From Megalobrama amblycephala (taxonomy: Eukaryota; Chordata; Actinopteri; Cypriniformes; Xenocyprididae), in contig NC_063052.1 of the NCBI RefSeq assembly GCF_018812025.1, forward strand, positions 23,810,226 through 23,874,225: 64,000 nucleotides of DNA, given 5' to 3'. Every line of letters begins with the position of its first letter. Position 1 is the stretch's first letter. The notes under the pieces were generated by a model. That model saw only the letters and a program-made list of their open reading frames with translations. It searched no databases and had not been told where the DNA came from. Positions 13,213-26,320 of the stretch are shown one piece after another. Position numbers and translations under genes: made by a program.

Positions 13213-13653
13213 TATAGTACCTTCAGTGCCCTGTAGATGGCGATATCACTTCTTTTGTAGCATAAATAAATTGCTACAGAAACAGTTAGGTGAATGCAAA
13301 ATGACAAGTAATTGCATTACTCATCACAAATGTACAGAGCCCCGCACATGACATGCAGGGAAAAAAAGTAAATTGCACGCACAATTTACTAATTCGTTCC
13401 CTCAATTTACTAAATTGTGTGCACAATTTACTATTTCATTCCCTTGATTTGCTACAATAAATACATTTAAAAATCAAGGGAACGACATAGTAAAGCGTGC
13501 GCACAATTAAGTTAATCGAGGGAACAAATTAGTAAATCGTACGCATGATTACATTTTTGTTACATTTTGCATTCACCTAACTGTTTCTGCAGCAATTTAT
13601 TTATGGTACAAAAGAAGTGATATCGCCATCTACAGGGCATTGAAGGTACTATA
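13213..13653. repeat. Palindromic element with 92-bp arms
   Basis: The left arm (13213-13303) holds GTAGATGGCGATATCACTTC and AACAGTTAGGTGAATGC; the right arm (13561-13653) holds their inverse (GAAGTGATATCGCCATCTAC, GCATTCACCTAACTGTT). Between the arms lies an imperfect tandem array of a unit alternating AATTTACTAA-type and CGTTCCCTCG-type segments with GTGCGCAC motifs (13360-13550). Flanking GAGCCCCGC (13339) and GGGGCTC (about 13716) extend the inverted symmetry. Confidence 0.8.
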
Positions 13654-14209
13654 TTAGTAATGCGACTTAGTAATGCGTGCGCACGATTTAGCCTACTGTT
13701 TTTTTTTTTTGTGTGGGGCTCTGTACCAAATGTATTAAGAATAAAGAGTAAATATACTTATTCAAAAATGTAGTCAAGTAGAGAGTAAAAGTTGCTAATA
13801 TCTTTGATACTCAGTAGAACTACAAAGTAGCCAAAAGGATGCTTAAGTACAGCAACTACATTTACTCAAATACTTTACACTACTAATAATAATAAATGTA
13901 AATAAATGTAAATAAATAAATATATAAATACATCTATGTCATGCATTTAATTTACAATACTCTATCATTTTTGGTCATACAGATAAGAATAATCCAACAT
14001 TCAAAACTGTAATAGTACAGTAATAAAAACAAACTGCCGTCTTGGTCTCAAGTGAACTTGCCATATCACAAAAATGAACTGAAACTTCAAGCATATACTT
14101 GCCTCACAGACATGAGAAATATATCTGTGGGAAGCTTGAAATGTCTACTTTTGAAATCGATTGAAATCTAAAACAAATATTCTCAGATTATGAAATCCGT
14201 ATGAAACGT

Positions 14210-14540
14210 GCATGTAGGCACGTCCACTACTGCGGAGATGAGGAGTCAGCATCGTTGACTTCATCTCTGCAGCCGAAAACACACAAAACACTAGTTTATC
14301 AATAAGTTATTCAAATGTTCAGACAGTCTCCTGTTTTTTCATGCCACATTCACAATCATTACGTTTGTCAATGCACTGCAGCAAGCCTTATGCTTGCATT
14401 TGAGCGCTGATTAGGCTATGTATTATATATTAAAGGCTCATTATTATGATTTATTAATATAAACACACGATTAGTCGACTAATCACTTAAATGAACGACT
14501 ACTAGTTGACTAGAAAAATGTTTAGTCGAGGGCAGCCCTA
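14210..14540. mobile_element. hAT-like MITE right end (…CAGCCCTA)
   Basis: Ends TAGTCGAGGGCAGCCCTA at 14540, the inverse of the TAGGGCTG start typical of a hAT MITE group. Inside are repeated TAGTCGACTA / GACTACTAGTTGACTAG motifs. I did not find the matching left end, so the left boundary is approximate and the copy may be truncated. Confidence 0.6.
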
Positions 14541-15060
14541 GTAAACACTCATGTGGTGGAATGCTTTTAAACAGCCACAAAAGACCACCTTCTCTCTGTT
14601 TACTGACCTAACACTTAAACCTTATGAGAAGCGTGCTAGCCAGACGGGATTTAAACTTTGTTGGCTGGATATCCAAGTTTGGTTTGAAGACGAAAAATGT
14701 ACCAAGCACAATGTTCTCTCACCATTCCTGATTTCTAACATGCACTCACAAGTGTTTGCCGTGGTCTTTCGGCTGTCAGAGCAGAAATGAAAGCTGCAAC
14801 AACAATGATGCTCTCTGTATGTTTTTCCGTCGTCTCCATTCGTGTTCATATGTAAATTGATCAAGCTTATTTTGTCCATTAGATGAAAAGGTTTGAAAAA
14901 AAAACAACATAAATTTACCCGCCCATAGACCCTCCCCTCAAAGAAATCAGGATAGAAGTGGTTGAAAGTAGACAAAAGAGACAGATTAAAATACCAGGTG
15001 TAAAAAGGGTATGTGTCTCCCTCTTCTACTTGTGATCCGATCGTCCAAAACGATACCAAG
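14541..15060. other. Probable repeat-derived sequence
   Basis: Runs from the hAT-like end to a terminus-like GTGATCCGATCG near 15048. It contains an open frame on each strand, but no protein family is recognised and no splice context is seen. Probably part of a DNA transposon derivative. Confidence 0.4.
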
Positions 15061-15520
15061 AATAAACGGCCTCAGACTTGACTTAAGCATTGTCTGTTAA
15101 ACCAGGGGATAGATTTTCACTGAAAGAGTGGCCTAAGCCATATCTAGGGATAATAATAAAAGAGTTGTGTTTTTTTGTTTTGTTTTTTACTTGGGGCAGT
15201 AAGTGACCACCTAGGAACCTCCCAGAACACCCTAGCAACCACATAATATCCTGGAACTCATCCTATGCCAGCTAGTTTTGCACTGGCAAAATCACTCACA
15301 TTATCACGACAAAATATAATTTAATAAAGAGCTACTCTCATAGTGAAACTCTAATACACAAATGTAAACACCATCAAAAAGTATTTTCTAACAATCATCA
15401 AGGTACAGCTGGGCTGTCATGAGTGATTTGCTGACACAACAATCCCAGCACTGGCTGATTCACCATTTGTTTGCAGTTTAAGCATTTGCTTGCAATGTTT
15501 AAAAGGTCGGGAAGCCCCAT

Positions 15521-15522
<2 letters not shown>

Positions 15523-15587
<65 letters not shown>
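15523..15587. repeat. (CA)n microsatellite
   Basis: About 32 uninterrupted CA units. The open frames across it on both strands are artefacts of the dinucleotide repeat. The flanks, about 15060-17350, show no gene; a short GT run lies near 16617-16630. Confidence 0.95.
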
Positions 15588-15589
<2 letters not shown>

Positions 15590-17353
15590 TAGACATGCTT
15601 ATTCAGCCTCTCTGACAGGAGCAAGGGGCCTGTTGCCTGGCAACCAGGGGGTTTATGGCAGGAGAGGCACTTATAGCCACTCTCACACTCACGCACATCC
15701 ATGCACACGTGTGCAGGTGTCTGTTGGTTGAGCAGATAGGTTGGGTGGGGACAGACACACACTTGAAACAGGAAGATGAAAGCCTACTTTTCACTCACAT
15801 AAAAGAGATGAACTGAGAGATAAACCCAGATACACTGAGTTTCTGCTAATGTACAAGCGCTTTAGTTAAGAGGAGAGGAGAGAAGCATCATTATATGTGC
15901 AAAGAGAGCTAGAGAGATCATATGGGGCAGTAATGATGTCAGCGTTCCAATACCAACCAACAGAATCTCTGTAATATCTCAGCTGTTTCTATTAGACAGC
16001 AATGAGATTAAATATAAAGTTGGAAGCAAATGAAGATTTGTGCTTCTAAGATTTGAGAAAAAAGACATTAGTAATCTCAAATGTACCTTTGGATGGCCAG
16101 AAGAGATCTCAACAATGACTCAAACTGTGTTTACATTTGTCAAGATACCAAAGTCTTTGATTAAAAAGTTACAGATTGTGATTCGTTTTGATACAGACTT
16201 GAATATTTCTAATCAAAATATTATTTATATTATTATTATTATTTGGACCAAATTATCTGGTTAATTATGTTAAATTTATCCACCTTCTTTTAACGTAATT
16301 TTTTGAATGTGCAAAAGCTTCTGGTGTAATTTGCTTTCAGTTATTTTAGCTGTACAAAAGAAGTCTGTTATGCTGCTTTATATTGCAAACTGGATTAGTA
16401 ATCATATTTTAACTTATTATTATAATCATAAAAACACTGCTTGTAGCACAAATGCTTTTACCTTTTACTGCACTTTGTTATTCTTCTAGTTATTTACCTA
16501 TAGAGGCAAATTAATTGGAAGTCTCGCACATTAAAAGAAAATAGCTGCAATAGTTTGAAAAAAATGGATAGCTTTTATAGCTTTATATATTATTGTGTTG
16601 TCAATTCGTTTTTCTGTGTGTGTGTGTGTGTCCATTTAATTACTCTATAAGAAATTTTAGGATACGTGCGACAAACATGAGGAAAGATGGAGCATTCAAT
16701 TAAGTCTGAACTATGAAGGAACAACTTTTGAGCAGTAAAATTTTACTTTTGGAATCAAGTAAAGCATATTTAATAAGAAGAATAATCTGATAAGAAAATA
16801 TATAGTCAAGATCAAAAAATAGATTGAAGTCACTGGAAAAATCTGAACTCAATTTCAGTTGATACTCTCTCTTTCTTTCTCCCAGTGTCTCTTAATCTCT
16901 CTGAGCTTTGGGCTGTAATTATCTGTTAAGTAGACTCTTTGTTGCACTGAAATGAGAAAAAAATGGGGGCAAGTTGCAGTTAGACAACTGAAGGGGTCTT
17001 CAGAGAAGTGAGACTAGAATATCACCTGTCTTTGGTGCACAGTAGCACAAAGAGGATTTTTCCCGGATAAAGAAATGACCGGTTTATTGCATCTTAGATC
17101 ATGTATTTCGTTTCAGTTCAGTTCGTTTCGTTTCATTTTATTTTATTTATTAAGCACTTTTACACAACTGACCATTGACCAAATTGCTGTACAAATATGT
17201 AAACACATAAAGACAATCTCAACCATAAAAACACAACACTAAAACCACAAATGAAATAACAACGAAATAAACCCCTCAGTTTTAAAACCATTTCTATACC
17301 CCATTAAATGCTAATGCAGAAAATGGTAAACCAGCTATCTTACATATAAAGAC

Positions 17354-17595
17354 TTAAGCCGCGCACACACTTAACGATTGTAAGGCCGATTATGAATGTA
17401 AATTGATACTTATGACTGATCGCGCTCAAACGCGTCCAGTCAGAGCCAGTTGCGTTCAGTCTGCGATTACAGTCGGTGTTCAAATTCCATGTGTGAGTAT
17501 ATAAATCGGCTCCAGCCAAAGGAAACAATCGGTATGTGTGTTCAGTTCAGTCTTAGAGTGTTTCAGCGAATCGTTAGGTGTGTCCCCGGCTTTAA
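17354..17595. mobile_element. Short TTAA-flanked MITE
   Basis: Left end TTAAGCCGCGCACACAC, right end the inverse form GTGTGTCCCCGGCTTTAA. TTAA is present at both junctions (17354-17357, 17592-17595). It abuts a second element that begins at the shared TTAA. Confidence 0.7.
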
Positions 17596-18365
17596 GCCGA
17601 TTTTAGCCCCGATTTTGGCTCGCCGACAGGTTTTGAGAAATCGTCGACAAACGCCTGAAATCACAGGCAAATCAGTGCTTGTTCACACGAGTGACAATCA
17701 CGCAGTGTGAATGAGCAAAGACGCGATCTGAGAGAATCGCAGACGAGTCGCCGACGCCCGTGAGATATTTGGCATGCTAAATATCTGGACCTGTTGGCGA
17801 TTCAAAATCTTGCTGTGTGAAAAGTGTTCTGACTGAAAACTACATCGGCGATGACCGACAGCCAATGAGAGAGCAAGATACAGAGCAGTGGGGAGTTCGG
17901 GGAGGAGTTATAGACCACTCTCATTGCAGAACACACAATCCTTGTTCCTCGCATCTCCCCAACCATTTCCTCCTCCATATTCTTCTTTTCTTTCTCTTGT
18001 TTTCGCTGCAAATCAGCGCACAGGAAATTCGTATTGCAAGCTTCTTGCAGGCTACCGTTTTTAATAATAAACCCAGTCTCACGTGAGAACATCGGTCTTG
18101 AAAGCGTGATATTGCGTTGTTTCCTTGTCACATCTTGTCACATTCCTTGTCAGTGTGTTTGGTTGTGAAACGTAGTTTGTGTGCCAGACAGAGTTGTCGG
18201 CGATTCTTCCTATTGTAAAGTCATGCAGTGTGAAACCTTCTGTCACTGATCCATCGTACAGTGTGAACACAGCAGCGACTGAATGCTGGCCAAGATAGTC
18301 ATGCAGTGTGAAAAGAACAGTGACCCGACTACTTTGAAAATCGTGCAGTCTGAATTCGGCTTTAA
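17592..18365. mobile_element. TTAA-flanked element with AGCCGA ends
   Basis: Begins TTAAGCCGATTTTAGCC and ends AATTCGGCTTTAA (TTAA 18362-18365). The interior repeats motifs of the type GCAGTGTGAA and GGCGATT several times (17711, 18224, 18301, 17786). No transposase seen. Confidence 0.65.
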
Positions 18366-18436
18366 TCAAGCATGCATATATGCAGTTTGTGTAATTGATA
18401 TTCAGATTTCCAATGCATTTTTGCCATTTACAGGCC

Positions 18437-18771
18437 TTGAGCGGTGTGTGTGTGTGTTCGTGTGTGTGTGTGTGTGTGTGTTTTTGTGACATATCAGGAC
18501 ACAAATTTGTATAATGACATGGGTAATGACATAGGTATTACAAGGAGAGGGTGACTTATGAGGACATTACCCCAATTCCCAATTTTTCAAAAGGATTATA
18601 AATCATACAGAATGAGTTTTTGTGAGAAAGTAAAAATGTGCACAGATTTCTGTGATGGGTAGTTTTAGGTGTAGGGGTAGTGTAGGGTGATAGAAAATAC
18701 GGTTTGTACAGTATAAAAACCATTATGCCTATGGAATGTCCCCACAATTCACAAAAGCAAACCTGTGTTTT

Positions 18772-18800
<29 letters not shown>
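18437..18800. repeat. GT-flanked dispersed repeat
   Basis: A (GT)n run at about 18437-18482 and another at about 18769-18797 bracket a core with TCTGTGATGGGTAG, a TTTAGG-like stretch and TATAAAAACCATTATGCC. The same arrangement occurs at 30572-30912. Confidence 0.75.
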
Positions 18801-18804
<4 letters not shown>

Positions 18805-19213
18805 TGATTCTCTGAAACATACTGTATATATGACCTTCACAACCCTCTCACTAGGCTGGAGGCAGTGAGGGTGTCAATCATGCTTTGCCTGGAGTGATTC
18901 TCAGTCTTAGTGCCAGAGGCAGGTTTAACATAAGCCACACCCCCCAATCCATGACAGTGCACAGGGAAATCAAACACTGTGACCTATGATCTTCTGACCC
19001 AATGACCTCCCAGACTTCCCTATCTGCTCTAATAAGCAGCTCCGTTATGTGTGTGTGTCTGTGTGAGAGAGCAGAGACAATGTGTGTTTCTCACAGCAGA
19101 GATCATTGTGATTGACAATCCCTCAGTCTCCAGTGAAATCTCTATTTCTAATGAAAGCTCAACTTACAAGCCGACATGAAGATTCTGCATGAGTAACACA
19201 CACCTTAACATAC

Positions 19214-20200
19214 ATGAAGTACTTCATGTCTGCCTTGAGCTTGTGTGACATGCATATATTGCCAGTTTGTCCTGCTCGCTTGATAAACAAACTACATCTG
19301 GTACAAAATGCAGCAGCTAGATTTCTTGCTAGAACCATATTAGCCCGGTTCTGTCAACTCTGCATTGACTCCCTATTAAACATCGTATATATTTTAAAAT
19401 CTTGCTAATTACTAAAGCACTAAATGGTTTTGCTCCTCAGTACGTGACCGAGCTCATAACGCATTATAGTCCTACATACAGTCTATTGTGATTTCAGAAT
19501 TCTTACCAGTTGATATTACCTAGAAAATCAAAATCAACTGCTGGCGGTAGATCCTTCTGCTATTTGCCACCTAAATTTTGGAACAATCTTCCTAGAATTG
19601 TTTGGGAAGCAGACACACTCTGTCAGTTTAAATCTAGACTAAAAACGCATCTCTTTAACCTGGCATACACATAAGACATTATCAATTTATATTTTCACAT
19701 CCATTAAAGGATTGTTAGGCTGCGTAAATTAGATCAGCCGGAACCGGGAACACTTTCTGTAACACCTGATGTACTCGTCGTTACATCATAAGAATGGCAT
19801 CTACGCTAATAGTCTCTCTGTTTATCCCGAGGTCTACTGTAGTCAGTCGGATCCAGGCCGCATCCAGATCAGATGGAGGACCTGCGCCTAGACACGACCA
19901 CAACGCACCCCTGAAGTGTCAACAGAGATTGTCAACCAGACCATCCTCTGTGAAGGCCTCATCGACACGACAGCCAGTGGCACAGATCCCCAACAAACTG
20001 TTTCCATACCAGCATGATGAATCCGATCTTCAACTAGATGGAACTGGATTAAATATTTTGATTGTTGCGATCCCAATCTACCTGTAACGCTGAATGAATC
20101 ATAATCATACACTGTTCATTGTTGGCTAGAGGAGATTTCTCAGTCTGAGATGTCATCATAAGGAGAAGGTACTTACATAAATGACTGTAAAAGCATGATC
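19214..20200 (+). mobile_element. LINE 3' end remnant (reverse transcriptase C-terminus and 3'UTR)
   Basis: Frame-broken peptide pieces match the C-terminal part of fish non-LTR reverse transcriptases: NKLHLVQNAAARFLART, then in other frames an AP-Q-YVTELI-type segment (about 19430) and FNLAY (about 19660). The 3' part (19680-20200) looks like untranslated tail of the same element. It is 5'-truncated, as usual for LINEs, and cannot move. Confidence 0.7.
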
Positions 20201-21375
20201 AGATGGATTTTCAGACTTTCCATCTACGTAGATTTTATTCTTCTCTTATTTCTGTTTTTCTCTCCCGATGTATTGCATCATCAGTGGATACAAAAAAAAA
20301 AAAAGTAAAAATCTAAAATTCGATTACCTCATTGAATATGGCCTAGGGCTATGAAGTTCGACAACTCTAAAATCCCAGAGGGCAGGAAAAGTAGACTAAT
20401 GAATGACCCTTTTGTGGACCAGCTGCATTTATGTATATGTTGAACTTGAAGAGTCCATCATTTAATTGGGAACAGAAATGCTGCACTTCAGTGTTTGAAC
20501 GTGAGGTGAATCATTTGACTGACAGCTCCACGAATGAATTGGACAGGGGGCCTCGGCTCTGGGGATTGGAGATCTTTTTGATGGTTGGATGCAACCACGC
20601 CCTTTTTTGTTGACCAGACACTCCCTCTAGCTCCCAGAAGACTATACATGGGGCCCAAGAAAGACACAGTCCACTGCCTCTTCTCCATTTCCTACTCCTT
20701 TTCTTTCTTTATGCCTTCAACGTCTCTCCCAAGGGAAATGCGGTTAGTTAGGCTCTCAATTGAGCAAGTTATTTTAAAAAAAACACGACACAGCCATTTA
20801 AAGATTGAAAGACAAATGCAACTAACGCTGAAATTAACTGAAATAAATATATGATTTTTTAAAGTGTGCGCCCATATGAAAGAAATTTCTTTGACCGTGA
20901 ATGGAAACATATGCACCTTAATACGATTTGTGCACTAAGCAAGTCAAAGTAATGTTCGTCATGAAGGAATAACGTAATTTGTAGTGTGGGTCTGTGGCTC
21001 TTGTTTGTGGCTTGAGAGAGTGTTTAGACTGTAATGGGTTTTTGTAAATGAATATGACACTAATAGACATAATTCTTGGCTGTGAACATGGGTCTCTTTG
21101 AAGTAAACAGAGTCTGGCCTGTGTCTCAATGAGCATAAAGGCGCAGCAGTGATGTCGGGACTGAGCAAACACACACCCACACCCACACCCTCACAAACAT
21201 TGATCTTTCAATACATATTTATGCTTGACCACAAGTGACACCAAATAGGCAGATAATGAGGGCCACTGGGATCTCTGGTACCCCAAGAGACTCTAATCTC
21301 TCTCTCCCACACACACTAGACAGTGGTAAAAAAGTTTGCCACTGGACTCAATTTCGTTGACTTCTAGAGGCCATA

Positions 21376-21378
<3 letters not shown>
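20201..21378. other. Intergenic, no gene seen
   Basis: No coding exon or repeat end that I can support. A short poly(A) (20290-20302) sits close to the LINE remnant and may be its tail region. Confidence 0.4.

Positions 21379-21452
<74 letters not shown>
21379..21452. repeat. (CA)n microsatellite
   Basis: About 37 uninterrupted AC units. Confidence 0.95.
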
Positions 21453-21454
<2 letters not shown>

Positions 21455-21756
21455 AGGAAACATAATATAGAAAGATTTTTTTAAAAGGCATGACCCGTTT
21501 ATGAATATGTTTCTCTGAATATCAATGACATTGAGTCATAATATTGATTTTCTAGGAGTTAAATGTTTATTTTTTATTTATGTAACTTACACTTCAGTCA
21601 CATTTAAATGATGTATTAACTATTCACATATTTTAAAAAGTGACTTAAGAGTCGTAATATTTTTGGGACACTGAAAATACATCCAGTATGGATTAAATAT
21701 TATGTAAACTTCAGGGGGTGACTGATATTTTAAGTCACACTTAAGTTACTTCATAG

Positions 21757-22006
21757 TTACACCGCGAATGCAAGCAGCGCTATGTGACGTGACAAAAGAC
21801 AATAGAGCCCATTATAATCAGTGATGTTGTCTACACTGGATACAGCGCGACACAAGCGACAAATAACCCACAGTAAACTGATGCCTCGTTCTATTTTGAT
21901 ATACTGACACGCTTTGCAACGGGCGCTTTGTCGCGTCCAGCGTTGACAGTTTTTAGCTGTTGTGACGTGAGCAATGATGGTCGCATCTGGTGTAGACATG
22001 GTGTTA
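21757..22006. mobile_element. Possible MITE with ACACC ends
   Basis: Starts ACACCGCGAATG and ends GTAGACATGGTGT, with an internal related motif (GTCTACACTGG at 21829). GC-richer than its AT-rich surroundings. The ends are only partly symmetric, so this is tentative. Confidence 0.4.
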
Positions 22007-22639
22007 CTTCACAGTTACTTCATGCATGAAGTTTCATGAATTATTCATATATTTGAAATTATATTATGAAATTATTGAGGAAAGTGAGATAGGATCAGGG
22101 CACACTGCAGGCCTGTCTTGAATCTTCATTACCTATGTGGGCACCATGGCTCAATGTGTCAGAAGAATGAGCATTAACCACTTTGCCACAGATCCAACAC
22201 AGATAATTTGACTTTATAACTCAATACTGTAATAGCTCTTTGTATTGTAAGCTTTGATAGTTTAAAGAAATTTTATCATAACATTTCCCTCATATTTTAT
22301 ATTTTAAAAGAGCTGTATTTTGCCATGGATCTGGTTGAATCAAACTCTCAGTTGTATCCTATCCTAAAAGGCTGCACAAGTATAAAATGTGTATGTGTCT
22401 GCGTCATCTCTCCTTGCCTTCTCCTCTGAATTTGTCAAAGTTTGTGATAAACAGAAATGACAGCAGTGTGATATGACTGATGAAGAGCAGCCCCAGTCAC
22501 ACATTCACCCACAAACACACTATTCCCACACACACCAACAACTTTAACATAGATTAAATATGGATTAAGCCTATTTGCATATGAATTGTGTTATCAAATA
22601 TATTTTCCAGGGATTAACGAGATGGAGTTTACTCACTAA

Positions 22640-23400
22640 GTTTAAACATAGATGGCTCTGTCTTGGAGTTCCAAACTAAATTAAAAAATTTAGGAATTAT
22701 ATTTGATTTGAGCTTGTCTTTTGACCCACATGTGCAACACTCTGTTAAGAACTCCTTAGAAATTGCTAGACTTCGCCCTGTGCTATCCTCCTCTGTGACT
22801 GAAAGCTTATCAACACTTTCGTTTTTTTCCCACATTGACTACTGCAATCTACTTCTTGCTGGGGTTCCTAAAACCACACTCAACAAATTGCAATGTGTAC
22901 AAAACTCCGCTGCTAGGATCCTGACTGGAGTCAGGAGAAATGAACACATCACATCAATTCTTTGCACTGGCTCCCGGTCAGGTTCTGAGATGATTTTAAA
23001 ATCCTTATGATCACATATAAAGCACTATAAGGTCTAGCCCCTCAGTATCTGTCTGCACTTTTAACTTTATATACACCCAAGTGTCACTTGCGCTCTTATC
23101 AAGCTGGTCTACTGGCTGTCCCACAGACACGCTTGCAATCTGTAGGGGACAGGGTTTTCCCATCTTATGCTCATTCCCTTCTCATAGAGATGCACAGAAT
23201 CTATGTATTTTTTTAAACTCTTTTTTTTTTTTTTGTATGTCCTAACTTTTATATTCCAGTTCTTTTGTATTGTATTTGTATTTTTGTGTTTTTTTTTTTT
23301 TAAATCTGTTTTGTTCTGTATGCTTTGTATCTTTATCTGTTTGTTTTATATAAAGTGCCTTGAGAAGCTGCTTCAAAGGTGCTATATAAAAATAAATTCT
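22640..23400 (+). mobile_element. LINE 3' end remnant, second family
   Basis: The conserved C-terminal reverse transcriptase region is readable: LKNLGIIFDLSLSFDPH, then IDYCNLLLAGVPK and LQCVQNSAARILTG (to about 22935), then frameshifted text with GPSP/LSVCTF (about 23030). The 3' end is a typical LINE tail (GCCTTGAGAAGCTGC, GCTATATAAAAATAAA near 23355-23396). It is 5'-truncated and frame-broken. It lies 2.5 kb downstream of the LINE at 19.2 kb but differs from it in sequence. Confidence 0.8.
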
Positions 23401-25553
23401 GGTGCAGTATAGTGTAAATATATATTTCATTTATTTTCCACCCTGTAAAACAATCCCTCGCCATTCACTTGTCAACTGAAGAGAATCGGAAAATGTTTCT
23501 TCTCTATTTTTTTCTTCCCATGTTCTTTGTCTTTTTTTCTCTGTGTCTTGTCTGCTCATGAAATCCTATAACCCACTTATGCTTTTTAATTTACTGCATT
23601 TCACTTCACTCTTAGATTAAAATGTTTTGAACCTATAAAAGCACTAAAGCTTGACATATGTTGATTAAGTACATGAATGTTATTATATCAGAAGTGTTTG
23701 CATATGGAAACACATTTTATATACACTAATTATTATTGTGCCTCGGGGGCCTATTACCCAATATTACCTTCTATCTGCCTTTATATTTATTTATATGGTT
23801 TTTAATCAAAACAAACTTCTTTACCATTTAGTTTTTTACCATTCAATTTTCAATATAAAAAAGTGTATCCTCATATGTTTTGAGAATGGAAAAAACTTTT
23901 GTAGCACCATGTACCCATAAATTTGATGCAAAAGCTTCCATAGCAGAAAAAAAGACAGTTGTTTTGTATAGATTAGATTCTTTTATGTTGTCCTTTATTT
24001 TGAAATTCTGTTCCATTTCCTTTTGTTCCTGTTTCCATGCTCTGTTTAGTTTAAGTTTGATTGGTTACTGATTATGTCCTTGTTTGTTTCTATGGTTAAT
24101 TAAGATTTTCATTTGAGTTTCTTATATTTGCCTGTTCAGTTCCTTCCCTTGTTGGTTCTCCTATATGTTTATTTGATTGTTTATCTATGATCATTAAAGG
24201 CAAACATTTTTTTTTGTTATGCTGGTTGAAAGTCTCTTCCCATCCTGATAGCCATAGGGGCTTGAGCACCCATGAAATGGTCGAGCACCCATGGAAAAAC
24301 ACAACATATATTCTCCATTCATTTTAAATAATAATAAAAAAACAATTGCAGCTTTCAAACATGACTTTTTTCTTGTTTTTATAGTTCATTTGAGGCCATT
24401 TCTATGGTGTTATTTTATTCACAAATGTCAAGAGCGCATTATTGTAACGCGAAAGCACATCCAGGTAAAAAATCTCTCTACTCGCAGGTGGATTTATTTC
24501 ATTCTCGCACAAAGCTGGACGCAAGTTTTCAAATATACAGTGGTCTCTGCTCTAGCTCAGATTTTACGTATGCGTGCTCAAACTTTATCCTGTGCACTCG
24601 TGAATTTAACATTACCAGAAGCTTTCAACCATCAGACTTTCATGACTGACTGATAAAATATAGGCCTACATTTAATTTGTAAAGAAATTACGGATTCGCC
24701 TTTGTTTCATGAGATAGCATTTCAAGCTGATTTTAGTCAGCAAGTTCTCTAGTACTTTTACTATTTATTAGTTATTTTTGAGTTTAGTGCTTAGTGTAAA
24801 TAGGTATTTATTGAATTTTATTTAGCGAACCGCTACTGATCATCCGGTATATCACGAGGCTATATCACGAGATGGGAGCGTGATCACGACAACACTCATG
24901 GATAATGTGTTGGTTGGTAATGTATTTGCAGTCCGTGCATTTCTCTTCACGTTAAAAGATATCTTTTGTTTAATTCATTCATCAAGCACACCACTGAACA
25001 GAAAAAACTACAGTAGCCTACTGTATGGTGCCTATTCTGATAGAAATCACTAAGAGGTCTAAATGTATTTTTATGTATATATTGTCTGTGGAAGGCATAG
25101 GACCATAATATGTTTGTCCAATCATTGCATTCAGTCTGTACGATGTACAGCTTCCTGTCAATGTATGTATTTCCATACCTCTTCGCACCCTGCTCGTACA
25201 GACATCACACGTCATGCTATGCAGAGTTAGACAGACGTCAGTCACCGAGCACCACAACCAAAACAGCAGCCACCTTTTATAGTTCCTCCTGAACCAAAAC
25301 AACGAGCTTATGTATGCGCCATAACTACTGTAATTCGTGAGGAAACCTGTGACGTTATACTTGGAGCAGTTTGTGACTCGAATTTATGCATTTCAGTGCA
25401 ACACTATCAACACCTAAATGAAACTGCAGCAGTCAGGTGGTACAGGTCAGTGCTCTTTAAGTTGTTTATGTTTATCATTCTTGTAATGTTATGTGCTTTG
25501 AGACATGAGGTAGTTTAACGCTGTCTCTCATTTTGAGACGCTTTGATCTGCTG
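23401..25553. other. Intergenic, no gene seen
   Basis: Mostly AT-rich. Open frames on both strands (e.g. 24291-24653) show no domain, signal or splice context that I can support. Confidence 0.5.
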
Positions 25554-25787
25554 CAGTGTTGCCAATTTAGGGATTGTGTCTCAAGATTTAGTGACTTCCC
25601 CACCCCTTTTGAGACTTTTTTCAAATGTTCTAGCAACTTCTTGGACAAACCTTATCTAGATTCTTATTTTGCCCTCTGATCTCTATTCATATTTATATAG
25701 ATCAGTGAATTTGCCATTATGATGTCATCTAGTGACATTTAGCTACCAGTTTTAGCTACTTTCAATTGAAAGCAGTTGGCAACACTG
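25554..25787. mobile_element. MITE with CAGTGTTGCCAA ends
   Basis: Left end CAGTGTTGCCAATTTAG; right end TTGGCAACACTG, a clean inverted repeat of about 12 bases. The 234-bp body has no coding capacity. The target duplication is not clear. Confidence 0.65.
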
Positions 25788-26016
25788 CTCTGCTGTGTGC
25801 GTTCATGTGTTTTGAAAGAGGCGTGGCTTTGGAGAGCACTCTTAAGGGAGGGTGGGATCTTATGCTTTAAAAGCTAACTTGCTATTGCTAACTGCTCCTA
25901 AAATTGCATACCCTAGCTTTAATCTTGGGATCTCATGTTAGCTAGTCTGTTCTTTTAAAAAGTGTGTTTTGTTTTGGACTCTTCGTTGTGCACCCACTAC
26001 GGTGAACGTGATTTCA

Positions 26017-26320
26017 CCAAGTACAACATGTTTCTGGTCAACGTCTTTGTTGATCCTGTAACAACATTCCAATCAACAAATCAGATTTGAGGGACAAATT
26101 TAGAGTTTATGTCATTGTCAAGTTTAGCCTTACAACCAGGGTTAGGTGCTTCAACATCAGTGTTATTCAACTATCATTTCCCTCTGTTTTTAGGGACAAG
26201 TTATGGGTAGGGTTAGGTTTAGGGGTAGGGATAAGGATAGGTTTAGGACTATGTTTTTCAGACAGGAATGTTGTTCCAGGATCAACAAAATATGTTGATC
26301 CAGGTACATGTCTTACTTGG
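26017..26320. repeat. Foldback repeat with a TTAGGG-like core
   Basis: Arms of about 50 bases are inverted copies (left CCAAGTACAACATGTTTC, right ACATGTCTTACTTGG; both arms carry GTTGATCC/GGATCAAC and AACAACATTCC/GGAATGTTGTT). The centre is G-rich with GGGTTAGGTTTAGGGG-like text (26204-26250). Confidence 0.75.

Noticed and set aside
14622..15059. A 145-residue - strand coding region
   Set aside because: Overlaps a repeat-like segment with transposon-type ends and shows no known domain.
15398..15794. Long open frames on both strands around 15.5 kb
   Set aside because: They are made by the (CA)n repeat (poly Cys-Val or Thr-His) and have no coding support.
24291..24653. A 120-residue coding region
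   Set aside because: No recognisable domain and no splice or polyA context; a second overlapping frame is open as well, suggesting chance.
26200..26255. Interstitial telomere array
   Set aside because: Units are irregular (TTAGGG, TTTAGGGG, GATAGG) and few; it is part of a foldback repeat.
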